A stretch of DNA of 64,000 nt. Source: Loxodes magnus (lineage: Eukaryota > Ciliophora > Karyorelictea > Loxodida > Loxodidae). Location: the NCBI GenBank assembly GCA_946699065.1, contig CAMPDV010000120.1, positions 1 through 64,000 of the forward strand. Direction: 5' to 3'. Position numbers and translations under genes: made by a program. This document shows, one piece after another, positions 25,084 to 37,309 of this stretch (positions within the stretch are counted from its first letter, which is position 1; every line of letters starts with the position of its first letter). The notes under the pieces were generated by a model. It made no database searches. It saw nothing but the letters and a program-made list of their open reading frames with translations, and was not told where the DNA came from.

Positions 25084-25584
25084 TCAAACTTTGAAGTCAT
25101 TTAATATGAATTTTATTTCTCTTTTCATCTAATTTTGTATATTTGGTAGTCCAGGTGCCATTTAGTTCATACATTAAAAACTTGTTATCTATTTTAAAAC
25201 CTTTTGTAATTAAACTATCTTTATTCATATTTCTTATTCCTTTTCTTCTTTTAACTGTTTATTTATTCTTTCGTATATTTCAGAGTTTATTAACTAGTTA
25301 TATTTTGCTTTTAGTTAGATTTCTTTTCTCCCTGGGAATAAATATGCTATTTCACTCCATTCTGTTCCTATTAATCTCTTAAATATAAGAAGTTCTATAT
25401 CCTTTTATTTCCATTCTTTATTAATTCTAATGAATTAATAACGACATTGAGCATTTGTTCTGTTATTATTAAACTCTTTGTTAAGCTCCTTAGCTATAAT
25501 GCTCCACTATTTTTTGTATAGTTTTTAAAGTTTCTAAAGGTTTAGAACTTCTTCATATGACCACTCAACAGTGTTAATCTTCAT
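25084..25584 (-). pseudogene. Two-repeat Myb/SANT protein, copy A (premature TGA)
   Basis: ATG at 25584. With TAA/TAG as Gln, the first half holds two tandem Myb/SANT helix-turn-helix repeats, a DNA-binding fold. The tryptophans and third-helix residues match: EWSYEE...KQWSIIAKEL...CRYQF, then KEWKQKDIELL...TEWSEIAYLFPGR...LKAKY. A TGA at 25225-25227 ends the frame after 119 codons, where paralogue B (29077-29568) has TAA (Gln). If read past it, the frame continues to 25084 with a tail matching copy B, 166 residues in all. So it is either a shortened but still DNA-binding protein or an early pseudogene. The same stop is in unit 2. About 3.5 kb of other sequence separates the paralogues. Confidence 0.8.
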
Positions 25585-25589
25585 TCCGT

Positions 25590-26754
25590 AATGATTTAGA
25601 AAATTAAATGTATATTAAATTATAAATAAAGTAAATTTAATTATAAAATATATTCGTTTTTTATTTAGTCAGAATATTTCAGTTATTAATATTAAAAAAT
25701 TTAATTACTAAGGTTTTTATTTAGTTAAAATAACTATAACTTAATAATATCAAATCTTTAATAAATGTATATAGTAGAATTTCAGAAAACATTTAAAACT
25801 AAATTAATATATCATCACATGAAGCTAAAATAACTTAAGATTGAGAAAGAAAATTTAAAAATTCTTATTTTTTCTTTAAATATATCTATTTGTTTGATTA
25901 TATAGATTAAATCTTTTTTAATTTTCATTTAATGAAAAATAAAATTTTTAATTTTAAAAGTATTAGTCATTTGAGCATTATATCTCATTAAAAATAATTC
26001 TAATTTTCACAGCTTTAATTACTAAAAGAAGATTTATCTTCTGAATGCTTATGCAATTAATTTTATAATAAATCCCATAATTATCTATATATTTATAAAA
26101 TACCTTAATTTATTTTTTATATTGCTTAAATAATAATTATTTTTAAAAGGCAACTTAAGTTTTTTATTTTCTTCTTTAATAAAAATTAAAAAATTAAATT
26201 TTAAGAAAGTCATATTAATGTAAAATACTTATATATTTATTTAATTTTTAGTTCCTAAAATTTTATTAAAATAATTTTATCTTTCGCATAACTGTGATAA
26301 ATAGATTCTATATGCTATTTTCTTTTCTTTTACTATTATTAAGGAATAACTAATAGACCTTTAAATGATTATTTTTGTATAGAGTAACTTGCTAATTTTT
26401 TAAGAACTCTTAATTTTCAAATTCTACAAATTGAATGAGTCTAATAATCTATTAATAAATTAATATTTCGGGAGTCAAAACTTAAATAATTGAAAATTTT
26501 AGTTTAAGTTAATTTTAAGATTTATTAATTAAAAATGTAATTATTTTAATTATTTATTAAGTTTTAATTTATTTAGCTAAGCAGAATGATGTTTTATTAA
26601 TTAAATAAGGAGAATTATCATTTCATCTTCTCATTTTAAAGAAATTAAAAATCTATTTACTAAAAGATTTAATTTTTAATATAATTCATATTGCTGTAAG
26701 ATTTCTTTCTTATTTTCATATGTAAGTTTTTAAATATTAGAGAAATGATATATT
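25590..26754. other. AT-rich stretch, nothing firm
   Basis: A plus-strand open stretch at about 26560-26755 is protein-like but short. Otherwise no recognisable feature. Confidence 0.45.
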
Positions 26755-27252
26755 ATGAAAATAATCAAATAGCTATATGAAATAGAGTTTTATGGAAATG
26801 TATTTGAAATTTATTAAAAATAGGAGTTTATCTTATTAAGAAAATAAAAAGAAAGAATGTATTAATATTCTTAATAAAATACCAAATATATAAAAATAAT
26901 ATATTTGTTTATTATTTCCTAATTATTTCTATTTATGTGTTCCTTACTTTTCAGCTAATATTGCTAATTTAAACTATTAGAGTATATTAATTTATTATAA
27001 AGGGGAATATTTTATAATTATTAATTTCTTAAGTTTAAATTTATGATCTAGAGTACTTTTAATTAACACTGTTTATAAATTTCACAGTTCTTAAGGTATT
27101 TAAAATAAATGCTTCATAAAAATATAATAGCTAGATATAATTATGAGTAAGACGATTGTAATAAACCTATCTTCATAGTAATTAGCATTTATTACATTTC
27201 ATAGCAAACTAAAAGTATTTTTATTAAAACTTAATAGTTTAACCATTTTTGA
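26755..27252 (+). CDS. Hypothetical protein, 165 aa (ciliate code)
   Basis: ATG 26755 opens 166 codons to TGA 27250. It reads a charged N-terminus (MKIIKQLYEIEFYGNVFEIY), a hydrophobic patch of about 20 residues that might be one membrane segment, and a Gln-rich C-terminal half. No family motif is visible. Unit 2 has a one-base deletion in the hydrophobic patch and several amino-acid-changing differences, so this is likely not under selection now. Confidence 0.3.
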
Positions 27253-27259
27253 TTATTAG

Positions 27260-29070
27260 TTTAGTTATAAAATTAAGAGAATTAAAAGGTTTTAATTTTA
27301 TTATTTATCTTTATTAGAAAGAGATATATATCTTAATTAGGTTATTCATTTTAAATAATTTAAAGTATTAAGTTTAAAGAGCTGTATATCTTCAAATCAC
27401 TTTACAATATCCTTTTTTACTATAGATAATAGGCTTATATATCTAGCTTTAATTTCTATCCTGTATTTAATTAAATTCTAAGTGGCAATTTTGGGAAAAA
27501 ATAAACTGAATTATAGGTTGTTGTTTTTAAGTAGATAGTGTAAATGAATTGTAAGGGAATATAATTTAAAGTATTAAGGTACTTAGATTAAAATAAATAA
27601 ATGTTGATAATAGCAATATTTAACTATTATTATACATTTATACAATTAAAATGAAATAACTTTAAGGGTTGCTTTAGTTATATCTCTATTTCTTAGGTAT
27701 ATTAATACATTTATATAAAATATTTAGAGAAAGTTATTTTATAAACTTTTAGCACTATATTTATTATTTTCTTTTATGATTTAATTCAATTACTTTAAAA
27801 AGGGATATGCAATTCATTTAAGATTTTAATTATAAAATAAATTTAAGGATAAATTAAATTTTGTAGCTTAAACTAAAAATTATAGAAATTAATTTTAAAT
27901 ACAAATCTTTAAAAAGGAAATTCATCCTATAAAGTAGATGCATTTTTAATTATATAACTAAACTTAGAATTTATTAAGGAAAATTACATTGTTAGTGATA
28001 TCCATTTTTTAATGTATTTAGAATCTATTTAAAATTATTAATTTCTTATTTTTAAGAATTTCTACAATTTTTTATTTTTTAAAACCTTTTAAAAACTAAG
28101 ATCAACATCCACATATCCTATAATTGCAAAAAAGAGTGATTTATCTTTAAAAGGGAAAAATTTAAATTTGTATGTTAGATAAAACATTTTAATTCATTCA
28201 TTCTAAAGGTATATAAAAAAGGAGTCTATTTTTTATTAATTTAAATTTGTCAATAGTGAAAATTATAATTAGAAGCCAAAACACATTTAAAAATTAGGAA
28301 TTATTAAATTAAGTTATTTACAAGCAATCAAATAAAATTAATAAAGCCATTTAGATTATTTAGATTTAAATTAAATCAATTTTTTCTTTGCTTAATTAAT
28401 AAAATAATTTATTATATTAGTTAAATATAAAAAATAAGGAAACAATTATTTAAGCATTCTAAATTTTGGAAAAAAATTATTATTAATTTAAAATGTAGAA
28501 TGAAAAGATAAAGAGATACTCTTTGATTGAACTCATAAAATTTCATAGATTGCTAAATTATTCTTCTTATTTCATTTTTTATTTAAAAATCATAAGTTCG
28601 TTAAAAAATTCTGTTTAAATTATGTAATAATAGAAATAATAATTTTTCATGGGAATTTATAGGTTTTGATAATCATATAACTAAATTAGATAAAAAATTT
28701 AGAAAAAAATCTAAAGAAATCAAATTCCTTTATGATTTTATAAATCTTCGCAAATAATCATAACCTAAAAATAAATTTTTTTTTCTAAAATTTAAAAGAG
28801 ATAAGTGTACTAAAGCAAAACATTTTTGTTTAAAAATAAAAAGTTTTCTTAAAATTTAAAATAATTTTATAATATATAAAATAATAAAAAATTAACTTAA
28901 GAAAATTAATTTAATACAAATAGCTATAATTATTTATCCTCTAAAATTTATTATTTAAAAATAATTTTCATTTATTTTTATCTATTTATTAATTATTTAA
29001 TGACAAATCAATAAAATATATCAAATTTAAACACTAAAAACATAAAATAAAAATAGTTATCTAATATAAG
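27260..29070. other. AT-rich stretch, nothing identified
   Basis: No motif, RNA or convincing frame. Unit 2 lacks about 45 bp near 28450-28490. Confidence 0.5.
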
Positions 29071-29076
29071 CATATC

Positions 29077-29568
29077 TCACACATTGAACTCGTTTAGTAT
29101 TTCTTTTCTACTACTAGTTATTATATCGAAATTTTATAAATGAGGAGTTTATATATGCTTGTATTTTAAACTTGCTATCTTTTCCACAGTTAAAACTTAT
29201 TTAACTGTCTTTATTTATATTTCTTATTCCTTTTCTTCTTTTAACTGTTTATTTATTCTTTCGTATATTTCAGAGTTTATTAACTAGCTGTATTTCGCCT
29301 TTAATTAAATTTCTTTTCTCCCTGGGAATAAATATACTATTTCACTCCATTCCATTCCTTATAATCTCTTAAATATAAGCAGTTCTATATCCTTTTATTT
29401 CCATTCCTTATTAATTTTAATGAATTGATAACGACATTGAGCACTTGTTCTGCTATTATTAAACTCTTTGCTAAGTTCCTTAGCTATAATGCTCCACTCT
29501 CTTTTATATAGCTTGTAAAGTTTCTAAAGCTTTATCTTCTCATCTTACGACCACTAAGCTGTTTTCAT
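29077..29568 (-). CDS. Two-repeat Myb/SANT DNA-binding protein, copy B
   Basis: ATG 29568 to TGA 29077 gives 163 codons. Repeat 1 has W6, W25 and the recognition-helix run AQCRYQF around C45-Y47. Repeat 2 has W56, W74 and FPGRKEIQLKAKY (residues 81-93). The W spacing of 18-19 residues is that of Myb/SANT repeats, so nuclear DNA binding, or chromatin binding, is likely. A Lys/Glu/Gln-rich linker and a ~45-residue tail follow; the tail is also recognisable past the early stop of copy A. No activation or other domain is seen. All Gln codons TAA/TAG would be stops in the standard code. It is intact in both units and is the best-supported protein gene here. Confidence 0.85.
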
Positions 29569-29574
29569 TTTATT

Positions 29575-30160
29575 AATGAAATATAAAAGCTTGATTATAT
29601 AAACAGCATATTTAAATTAAAAAAGATAGCGTTTTGAGTTAAAATAATCACTGAAAAGTTATTGATTTACTGATTAAATAACTATGGTAAACTATTTAAA
29701 TTATTTATTTAAACTTATTTTATTTTAAACTTAAAGAAATTATAAATAATTTAAATTAAATTATTTCCTTTTAGTCATTATATTATATTATATTAGAATT
29801 TGCATAATATTAAACCTAGCAAGCAGCTTATTTAAGAAATATAAAATTTAAATATTTTTTAACTAGTAAATAATAAATTAAAATAATAACTTAAAGCATA
29901 ACAAATAATTTAGTTTTATATAATTTAAGCATACAAATTAAGCCTAAAATTTAAATAAGAACATTTCATTTATGCCTCTCTTTAAAATGTTTTAGTAATA
30001 AAACTATTAAATTAGATAAAATGCTTAAATAAATTTATCATCTTAAGAAAGCATTTAAATTAAAGTTCCTAAATATTTAAATTTATTAAATTAAAATAAA
30101 TATAGTGTTTGCTTAATAGTTAAATTAAATATTTTATTTAACTTTTTCAAGAAATTCTTA
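29575..30160. other. AT-rich stretch, nothing identified
   Basis: It contains an ATATT pentamer run near 29781-29803, longer by one or two units in unit 2. No gene seen. Confidence 0.5.
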
Positions 30161-30162
30161 TT

Positions 30163-30663
30163 ATGTACAGACTTACATTAGATAATAAACAAGCAAGAAA
30201 AAGTTAATAATAGATATTTAATTTCAATACATTTAGGAAAACTTTAAGATTCTAGTTAAAATTAAGTTGCATGCTTCAAAATTTAAAAGAAATTAAATTG
30301 AAAAATTAAGTTAATAAGTTTGGATAAACTTTACTCTTTGTAACTTTAAACAGTGACTCTGTAGGTATTATTTAGTTTTTGTATCTGGTTAAAATAGAAA
30401 CCAATCATTTTAAAATAATTAATAATCCCATATGGTAATATTTTTAGTTTCAAAGAAAATTGCTTAAAAATCAGCATTGTTTCTTTAAAGAAAGAGAAAG
30501 AATATATTTAAGCATTATAAATTTATATGGACTATAAATAAAAAAATAAATCACTTTAGTTATTTAAATAATATATTTGATTTCTTTAAAAATTTCTTTT
30601 TTTTTAATAATTTCATTAAAGAATAATTTTAATTAAATAATTTAAATATTTAGTTTAAAATGA
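30163..30663 (+). CDS. Hypothetical protein, 166 aa (ciliate code)
   Basis: ATG 30163 to TGA 30661 is open for 167 codons. The product starts MYRLTLDNKQARKS, has a basic N-terminal half, and a middle segment (VKIETNHFKIINNP, KERERIYLSIINLYG) that looks like a globular protein. No family recognised. Unit 2 has one extra G near 62758, which shifts the frame. The shifted frame then stays open beyond the stop used here and reads LMESLRDIQFNILNYIFLC, so unit 1 may be the mutant copy instead. Confidence 0.4.
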
Positions 30664-30669
30664 TTAATA

Positions 30670-31476
30670 AATAAAAATTTAAATAAGTTTTGATGGAATC
30701 TTTAAGAGATATTTAATTTAATATTCTAAATTATATATTTTTATGCAAATGTAGTTTAGTTATTTTACAAATTATAAAAGATTTTTAATAATTTTAATGA
30801 AGAAAAAATATTTTTATTTGAATATTAATATTCAGAAATATAATGTTTATGCTAAGTATTTTTATCTTAAATTAATTTTGATTTATAATTTTAAACATTT
30901 TTAGTAAAAGGATTATATTAAAAATAGCTTAGCTAAGATTTTTTTTAATTTAAAAAACATAAAAAATGATTGAATAATCAAATGTATACAAACTTTGATT
31001 CAATTTTAATAAAGGAAAAATAAATTATTAATCTAATTTATAGTAAATTTAAATAAATAGTAATTGTAAATTTATTTAATTAAATTTATTTAAATATAAA
31101 GTAAATAAATTTAGAATCTTCATTTTTCAATAAATAGAAAATAAGTCTTAAAATATTTAGTATTCTTATTCTATAATTATAAATTAAATTAAATTTTATA
31201 TATAATAATATAATTTTCTAAAAATTTAATTAATGATAGATGAATATTAACTTAATTTATATTTTAAATTAGTTAGTTGTTTATATTATATTAATTAATA
31301 TAAATAAATTATAGTAACTTTAGTTAAGTATATATTATAATTAAACCATAATTTTAATTTATTATTTATCTAAAAGATTAAGTTAAACTTTATTTGTTAT
31401 ATAAATAGAAAATAGAAATAATTTAATGCAAGAATATTTTAAACCTTTTGTTTTTAAACTTTTTAAAATAGTTCAT
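30670..31476. other. Extremely AT-rich end of unit 1
   Basis: Almost only A/T with many TTTAAATT-like motifs. No gene. The unit junction lies at 31476/31477 with no visible target duplication. Confidence 0.55.
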
Positions 31477-31764
31477 GTAATTCTTCAACTATTTTATACC
31501 TTCTTTATTATTATGGAGCTACTTAACTATCCTATCTAAATGATTTAACCGATTAAAACGTAGAAAGTATTGGAATATAACCTGTTTAGTTATAATTGTA
31601 AAAGTAAAATTTTATAAATGTTTAACCAGCATAATCACAAGAAAAATCTATATTCAATGAAGTGAAATTAATTTTTCCAAACCAACATAGATAGGACGAG
31701 AATTAAAACTCTTTATAGCAAAGCATCTTTTTAATAGATTCACTCTCTTTAAGCAAAAACAAAA

Positions 31765-32345
31765 TTTAGAAGCAGTTAAAAAAACAGAATAACTAGAACT
31801 TATAAAAATATGACAAAATTATAAAAGCTAATATTTGCATTAATCCATACTTATCAAAAGAATAAATATAATTATTTTGAATTGGATTCTAAAATATTTT
31901 CGGTCATTTAAGAGCATCATACAGAATAAACTTAAATTAAGATTAAGCAGGATAAAGATAATAAATCATAATACATTATAAAGAAAAACTAGAGTAAGAG
32001 TTAATTTAAGTATGTGAAGAAATTATATATATAGTAGATAATTTTTTAATAAAGAACGCTATTTCAAGTTGAGAAAAAGTTTATTATCTAAAAACAAAGG
32101 GAGATTACTAAAGATGACTTGCTGAGTTGTTAACTTCTGAAGAGAGTAAAATAAAATATAAAGAATTTGAATTTGCTGAAAAGATATTGAAGTTTTATTA
32201 TTAGGCGACAGTAATAGCTACAGCAAACATACCATAATATGATAGTCTTCGTTTAGATCTTGTCTTAAACTTTTCGGTATTTTACTATGAAGTAATGAAA
32301 GATTTCGAAAAAGCAAGCAGATTAACAAGGAATGCGTATGTTGAA
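31765..32345 (+). pseudogene. 14-3-3 protein pseudogene, unit 2 copy (better preserved)
   Basis: From about 31977 to 32343 one frame is continuous for over 120 codons, apart from two TGAs. It matches the 14-3-3 core: VDNFLIKNA (family: ...FLIPNAS), VYYLKTKGDYQR followed by TGA at the invariant Tyr of KGDYYRYLAE, and LNFSVFYYEVMKDFEKASRLTRNA-like helix residues. Upstream, an AVKKTEQLE block resembles the N-terminal EQAERYE region, and a W...IFSVIQE region resembles WRIISSIEQ. The protein is cut off at the U2 fragment, so the last helix is lost. The family is certain; it cannot make a full 14-3-3. Two TGAs in a gene that uses TGA as its only stop mark it as dead. Confidence 0.88.
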
Positions 32346-32347
32346 AT

Positions 32348-32469
32348 ACCCTTCGTCCCCAAAGAAAAATTGTACTGCGAAAACAACCCACTTCATGAGT
32401 GGATACCAGTTTTCACTCTTATAAGAACAGATACTACACTTGAGTTTAGCCAAAAGGGTGAGAAGATAT
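32348..32469 (-). pseudogene. Truncated U2 snRNA fragment, unit 2
   Basis: Same truncated U2 as 870-991, with the 5' end at 32469 and the break after ACGAAGGG. It shares the stem I changes, so the truncation and decay predate the tandem duplication. The upstream U2 flank is kept. Confidence 0.9.
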
Positions 32470-32544
32470 GCTTATATTTCCCTTTTTCCTATTTAAACTT
32501 CATTCCACTTATTTTATTAAGGTTTTTACCATTTTTTATCTCAA

Positions 32545-35500
32545 AATTTGAAAGGTAAGCACATTATATTTATTTAGCGTAAAAAATATAAAATAAAATA
32601 CATTTAAGATAATTTAAAATAATTAAATATTTGTTATTTTAAAAATAATATTAAAATCTTAAATAACTTATTTTCTAGATTTAATAGGTAAGCAAAACTT
32701 ATTTAAATTTTGCTAGACAGAAAGCTTTTATTCTATTGGATTGTATCTTAAAGTTATTTATAGTTGAAATAAATTAAGATAAATATAATATTCTAACTCT
32801 TATTGCAGATTTAATTCTAAACTAACTTTATTAAATATTCTTATGAAGTTTACTAAATTTAAACAATTAAAATTTTTATTTAATAAAATAAAAAGATAAA
32901 GAAACTAAAAATTAACTTTAATAAAAACTTCAGGTATGAATATTATTGTAAATTATACACTATTAATTAGTTTATATTTAATATACCTTTACTTTTATCT
33001 ATTTCTCATACAACTGTCTTTATTATAAATGAAAGACATTAGTAATAAATTTTAATTTTATTTCTGAACTGATTTATATAAATTAATTTTTAGAGTTGAG
33101 AGTTTTAATATTTATATTAAAATTACTATAATTTACTTTGAGTAAAAAAACTGAGAATGTTTCTTCATTTAATTAATAATATTTCATAATCAAATAACTA
33201 TTTTTCTATTGTGCTTTAGTGTTATAGATTAAATTTTTTAGAATTTTATCTTTAAGTATAATTCAATTATTCAGATTCCCTTTAATTCGCTCTAAAAATT
33301 CCTTTATAATTTTTTATAATTAAAATTTATGATAAACATATTTATAGATCTTATTTATATTAAGAGTAATTAATCTTTCAAGGAAATTTGCGTATATTTT
33401 TAATAAAACAAATATTTGAAAGAAATGCTTTTTTCTTTAATAAATTTAAGTCAGAAATTATTTATTTAGTTAATAAGTTTTTACTATCTTATTATGATTA
33501 CTAATGATGAGCTATATTTATCTATATATTTTTTAGAAATTGCTTAAAATTAGATAACTAAAGAGTAAAGCTAATTTAAATTTTGTTTATAAGCTGATAA
33601 ACAAAAGAAAATACACTTTTTAATTATTTTAGCTTGTTTAACTTAAATAAGCATTTGTAACATTTTTCATAAATTCTTAAGTTTAAAATATTTTTATTTA
33701 TTTGCATTTGATTACGTCTTTATCTAGTCCTTTCTTTTTTCAATTGATTTGCTAAGATGAATTATTAAGGTTTGTTTAGTTATCAAATAGATGCAAATAT
33801 TTAAACTTTAGTATTAATAAAATTTATTTTTCTTAAATTATTTTAATATTTTTAATTATATTCTTATTACAAAAAATTTCTATAAATCTGATTGTTACAT
33901 TTCTATCAATTATATTTCTCTTCTAACTAAATTTAATATTTTCAATAATATCTAAATTTTAAATGAGAATTTGGAATATTATAATTAATTGATGATCTAT
34001 AAAAATATAAGTGTATGCTTGAATATACAGTATTATATTTATTATAATTTATAAGAGTTGTATAGTTTTCATAATACATTTAATTTCTTCTTTTCATAAT
34101 ATTTCATTAAACTACCCCCTTAATTAGATAGCATTTTCAACCTAATTTATCTTATGAAATAACTAGTTATTAAGGGCAATTTCTATAACACCAAAAGTTA
34201 ATCTATTTATTAATATCACTCTAAATTTCATTAGCAGCAAAGCTTATTGTATTTTTTAGATATTTTCTTAAATTTTAAAAACAATTTAGCTTTATCTCAA
34301 TAATTTCCTGCTACTATACTAATAGGCTCCTGTAAATTATCGTTTAAGCAAAATTGTCATAAGATTCTAGCTGCTTTAAAAAAATTAATAGTTAATAAGT
34401 AATCAAAACTTTCCTTCATATTAATAGATTATTTTATTAAAAGGAGCAAAAAAATAATTAAGAAAGAAAATCAGATTTAGTAATTATCTCTATCTAAATT
34501 TATACAAATTAGTGTAATACAATTTTATGTTTTAAGTTTTATTACTAAACTAAAAACTAATGTTTAGTAATGATTATAATACTTACTGTTATTTTCATTA
34601 ATTTATAATTAAATCTTAAATGTTTATTCTTCTAGATTAAATAAAATTTTATTTTTAGTAATTAGATGATAGAATATGTACAACTTTTTTCATTTGTGTT
34701 ATTAAAATTTGATAAAATAGCTTTTAAGTGTATTCTGACAAACTAAGATTCTTTAATTTATTTTAATTTAGTTTTATATACAAAAGAAGTTTTATATCTC
34801 TTATTTCATAAAACTTATAAGAACTTATTCATATTTTTTTATATTTAATGTAAATTGATATACCAAATTAAGCAATATTTCTTTCTTTTTTTAATTTAAT
34901 TGTATAAAAGCATCTGTATACTCTAAGATGTAATATATAGCAAATATATTTAATAAGTTATTTGAATAATTAACTTTTAACTTGCTCTTATCTTAATTTT
35001 AATGATAATTTATTACTAAAGCTATTTATACACTACTAAGGTATTTTTATTAGTTTTAATATATTTATATTCTCTTAAGAAATGCTTTATAGATTTTAAA
35101 TTTTTATTTTTTATTTCAAAAATTTTATTAACTTTGCATGTTTAGTATTTATAAATTCTTTAGAAAGCTCTTTTAGGCTAAATTTTCTTTTATATCTATT
35201 AAAAATTAGTAATTGTAATTAAAATAAAGTAATTAATTACTTCTATAATAGAATAGATTCTTTATCCTAAAATAGTTATGAATTTAATTATTATATCCTT
35301 ACATCAAACTAGGTAAATAATTTGGTTTGCTAATATTAAAGTAAGCTATTGTTTCCTTTATTTAATTATTAATGCTAATAATTTATCTAAAAATGTGATT
35401 TTAAGTATTGTTTTTAAGCAATATTCAACTATAAAATAATTATAATTTAAATACATACTTTTGACTGCTTAATTCCTCAAAAAAGAGATTTAATTATTAT

Positions 35501-36050
35501 ATTTAAATAGAATATATTGAGAATCGCAAGCTTTAGCATATCTCAAAATTATTACATTAAAAATCACGATGAAGCTTCATAAACAAGAAGCCTCTTTTAA
35601 GTATAATCTAAAATTTAATTGAAATGTGTTTTCATTTTTGTAAATTATCAACAGAAACCTAAATCTAATAAGTCTAGAAATTTAAAATAAAAGAGAAATT
35701 AGTTGGAAATCTATAAAATTATTATTACTCTTTACTATTTCAAATTTTTTAAATTTAGGTTTATGTGATATTTATTTTTTAAATATCATATACAAATATA
35801 CTTCAGATGAAGTCAATTAAATTCCTTAATCAACTTATTATTGTTATATTTATACATTTTAGATATTTAAATTAACACAAAGAAAGGCATATGCTTTGAA
35901 GTATTTTATATATCTACTTTAACTTTTTAACTAAGGTATAAAAACTTTCCAAAATTAAAAAATTAAATTTTCAATTTTTAGCAAAGAAATAAATATAAAC
36001 TTTAACTTTATAATTAGATAGTTCATTTACCATTTTTCATAGATGATTAA
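32545..36050. other. AT-rich stretch, equivalent of 1060-4572
   Basis: Same gene-poor content as in unit 1, with scattered substitutions and small indels. The weak plus-strand frame near 35465-35630 has lost one base here. Confidence 0.5.
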
Positions 36051-36283
36051 ATTTAGATAAGTAACTACTATTTTCATGGTACTTAAATAAAAATAGCTTT
36101 GCTTATCATTTTTATTTATTTTATTAAATTTTATAAACTAAATTTTATTATCAAACCATTTATTTAAATATACTTAGTTCTTTCATTTTACTTAGGAAAT
36201 TATAGTTATTTCTTTGCTTAATCCTTTAATTCCTTTTTCATTAATACCATTTAAATTCAATTATTACGTGCTTAATATAAAAT

Positions 36284-36790
36284 ATGAGTCTTCGTGTCCC
36301 CAACGTGTTTACTCAAATGCCAAGTCTTATTGTTTCTCCTTCCAAACTTTACTTCGGAAGTGAATGACCTCTAAATCTCGTCCTACCTCCTTTATAGATC
36401 AATTCTTCTTCAGGACTTGCCGAAGAACTGGCGGGCACTAGCAAGAAATAGTTTAAAAAGAATTCTCAAGTCCGAGCTTGTCCTCATACTAATAAAAAGG
36501 CTTTCGCTAAGTCCATGTGTCATAGTTGCTATCAAAATAGAGGAAGAAACAAAAAAGCGTGGAAATGTGAACATAAATAAAAACCTCATTATGCAAAAGG
36601 AATGTGCTAAGTGTGCTACTTACAGACCTATTATAAAAGTAGAAAGGAAGTATAAATAAACGAAGATCAAGTGATAAAAGAAATTAGTAACGGAAGATAA
36701 GATTAAGCGAGTGTGAGTTCCAAAGGCAACTGTATTAATGAAAATATAATGCAAGAGCTACAGAGTAAAAGTTTCAAAGAAGCATACTGA
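36284..36790 (+). CDS. Double C-x-H-x10-C-x2-C zinc-finger protein
   Basis: ATG 36284 to TGA 36788 is one frame of 169 codons, with a single TGA at codon 28 (36365-36367). Two identical-spacing zinc units follow: C66-x-H68-x10-C79-x2-C82 and C95-x-H97-x10-C108-x2-C111, each ending CY. The second contains HYAKGMC, a pattern I know from ciliate proteins of unknown function. The N-terminus (MSLRVPNVFTQMPSLIVSPS) is Ser/Pro-rich. The TGA may lie in a 54-nt intron at 36360-36413 (GTGAAT...TTCTTCAG), which keeps the frame and gives 150 residues. Its donor is atypical and it is GC-richer than expected for a ciliate intron, so read-through or decay are alternatives. All other frameshifts seen in unit 1 are absent. 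Confidence 0.75.
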
Positions 36791-37059
36791 GTATGTTTAA
36801 AGACAATATGTTAAAATTTGATTATCATAAACACTTCAATCTCTATTGATCATTTAACTTTTACTCATTAATATGTTTTAAAATATTTTATAAAGTTAAA
36901 CATATTTTTAATACTGATTAAGAGGTTTCTGTATTAACATTAGTAATTATCTTATGAAATAAGGATAAAGTTAAGTTATATAATAACTTTATCTAGTTAA
37001 TTTATAATTAAATAGTTAAACTTAGAAATAACCAATAACACTTAATATTTTGAATGAGG

Positions 37060-37300
37060 AAATACTTAATCGAACAAATTAAAGGATATATTTACGTAGA
37101 AGCATAGTATGAAGTAACTATGAAAGATAATTAATATTTTAAAATAAATGGAAGAAAGAGATTATATTTATAAAAATAAAAGAGAATTTTATAAGTTTAG
37201 CGTAAAAGAAACTGATAATGATAAAATTAAGTATATAGATAATTATAAAAATTTAAAATAATATAGCCGCTTAAATAGTAAAATATTTAAAATATTTATT
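37060..37300 (+). pseudogene. Coding-like fragment downstream of the zinc-finger gene, unit 2
   Basis: The same region as 5590-5830. Here a frame beginning near 37058 reads MRKYLIEQIKGYIYVEA. A second frame from about 37145 reads EERDYIYKNKREFYKFSVKE and stays open past 37300. Indels in poly-A tracts separate them. It may be a distal exon or a separate relic. Confidence 0.4.
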
Positions 37301-37309
37301 TTATTTATT

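Larger units (their letters stand above)
1..31476. repeat. Tandem repeat unit 1 (~31.5 kb)
   Basis: The sequence beginning GTAATTCTTCAACTATTTTA at base 1 recurs at 31477 and again at 63855. Everything between is repeated in the same order and orientation. Landmarks keep an offset of 31475-31492 up to about 14.4 kb. The offset then jumps to about 33217 because of two insertions in unit 2, and falls to about 32416 because the U2 spacer is shorter there. Unit 1 lacks the two retroelement insertions. The divergence is uneven: point differences and 1-nt indels in many places, almost none between about 19.8 and 22.9 kb. This could be a true tandem duplication or an assembly that joined two alleles; identical junctions at both unit ends favour a real tandem array. 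Confidence 0.93.
36051..37300 (+). repeat. Inverted repeat, left arm (zinc-finger locus), unit 2
   Basis: Equivalent of 4573-5830; mirrored at about 43050-44270. Confidence 0.85.

Noticed and set aside
25143..25382. Hydrophobic plus-strand ORF of 79 codons (also 57550-57789)
   Set aside because: Antisense of the Myb/SANT gene; hydrophobicity comes from reading the complement of Lys/Glu/Gln codons.
36417..36659. Standard-code ORF in the zinc-finger locus (also 43662-43904, 12233-12421, 12259-12453)
   Set aside because: Wrong frame or wrong strand relative to the C-x-H-x10-C-x2-C frame, which needs TAA as Gln.
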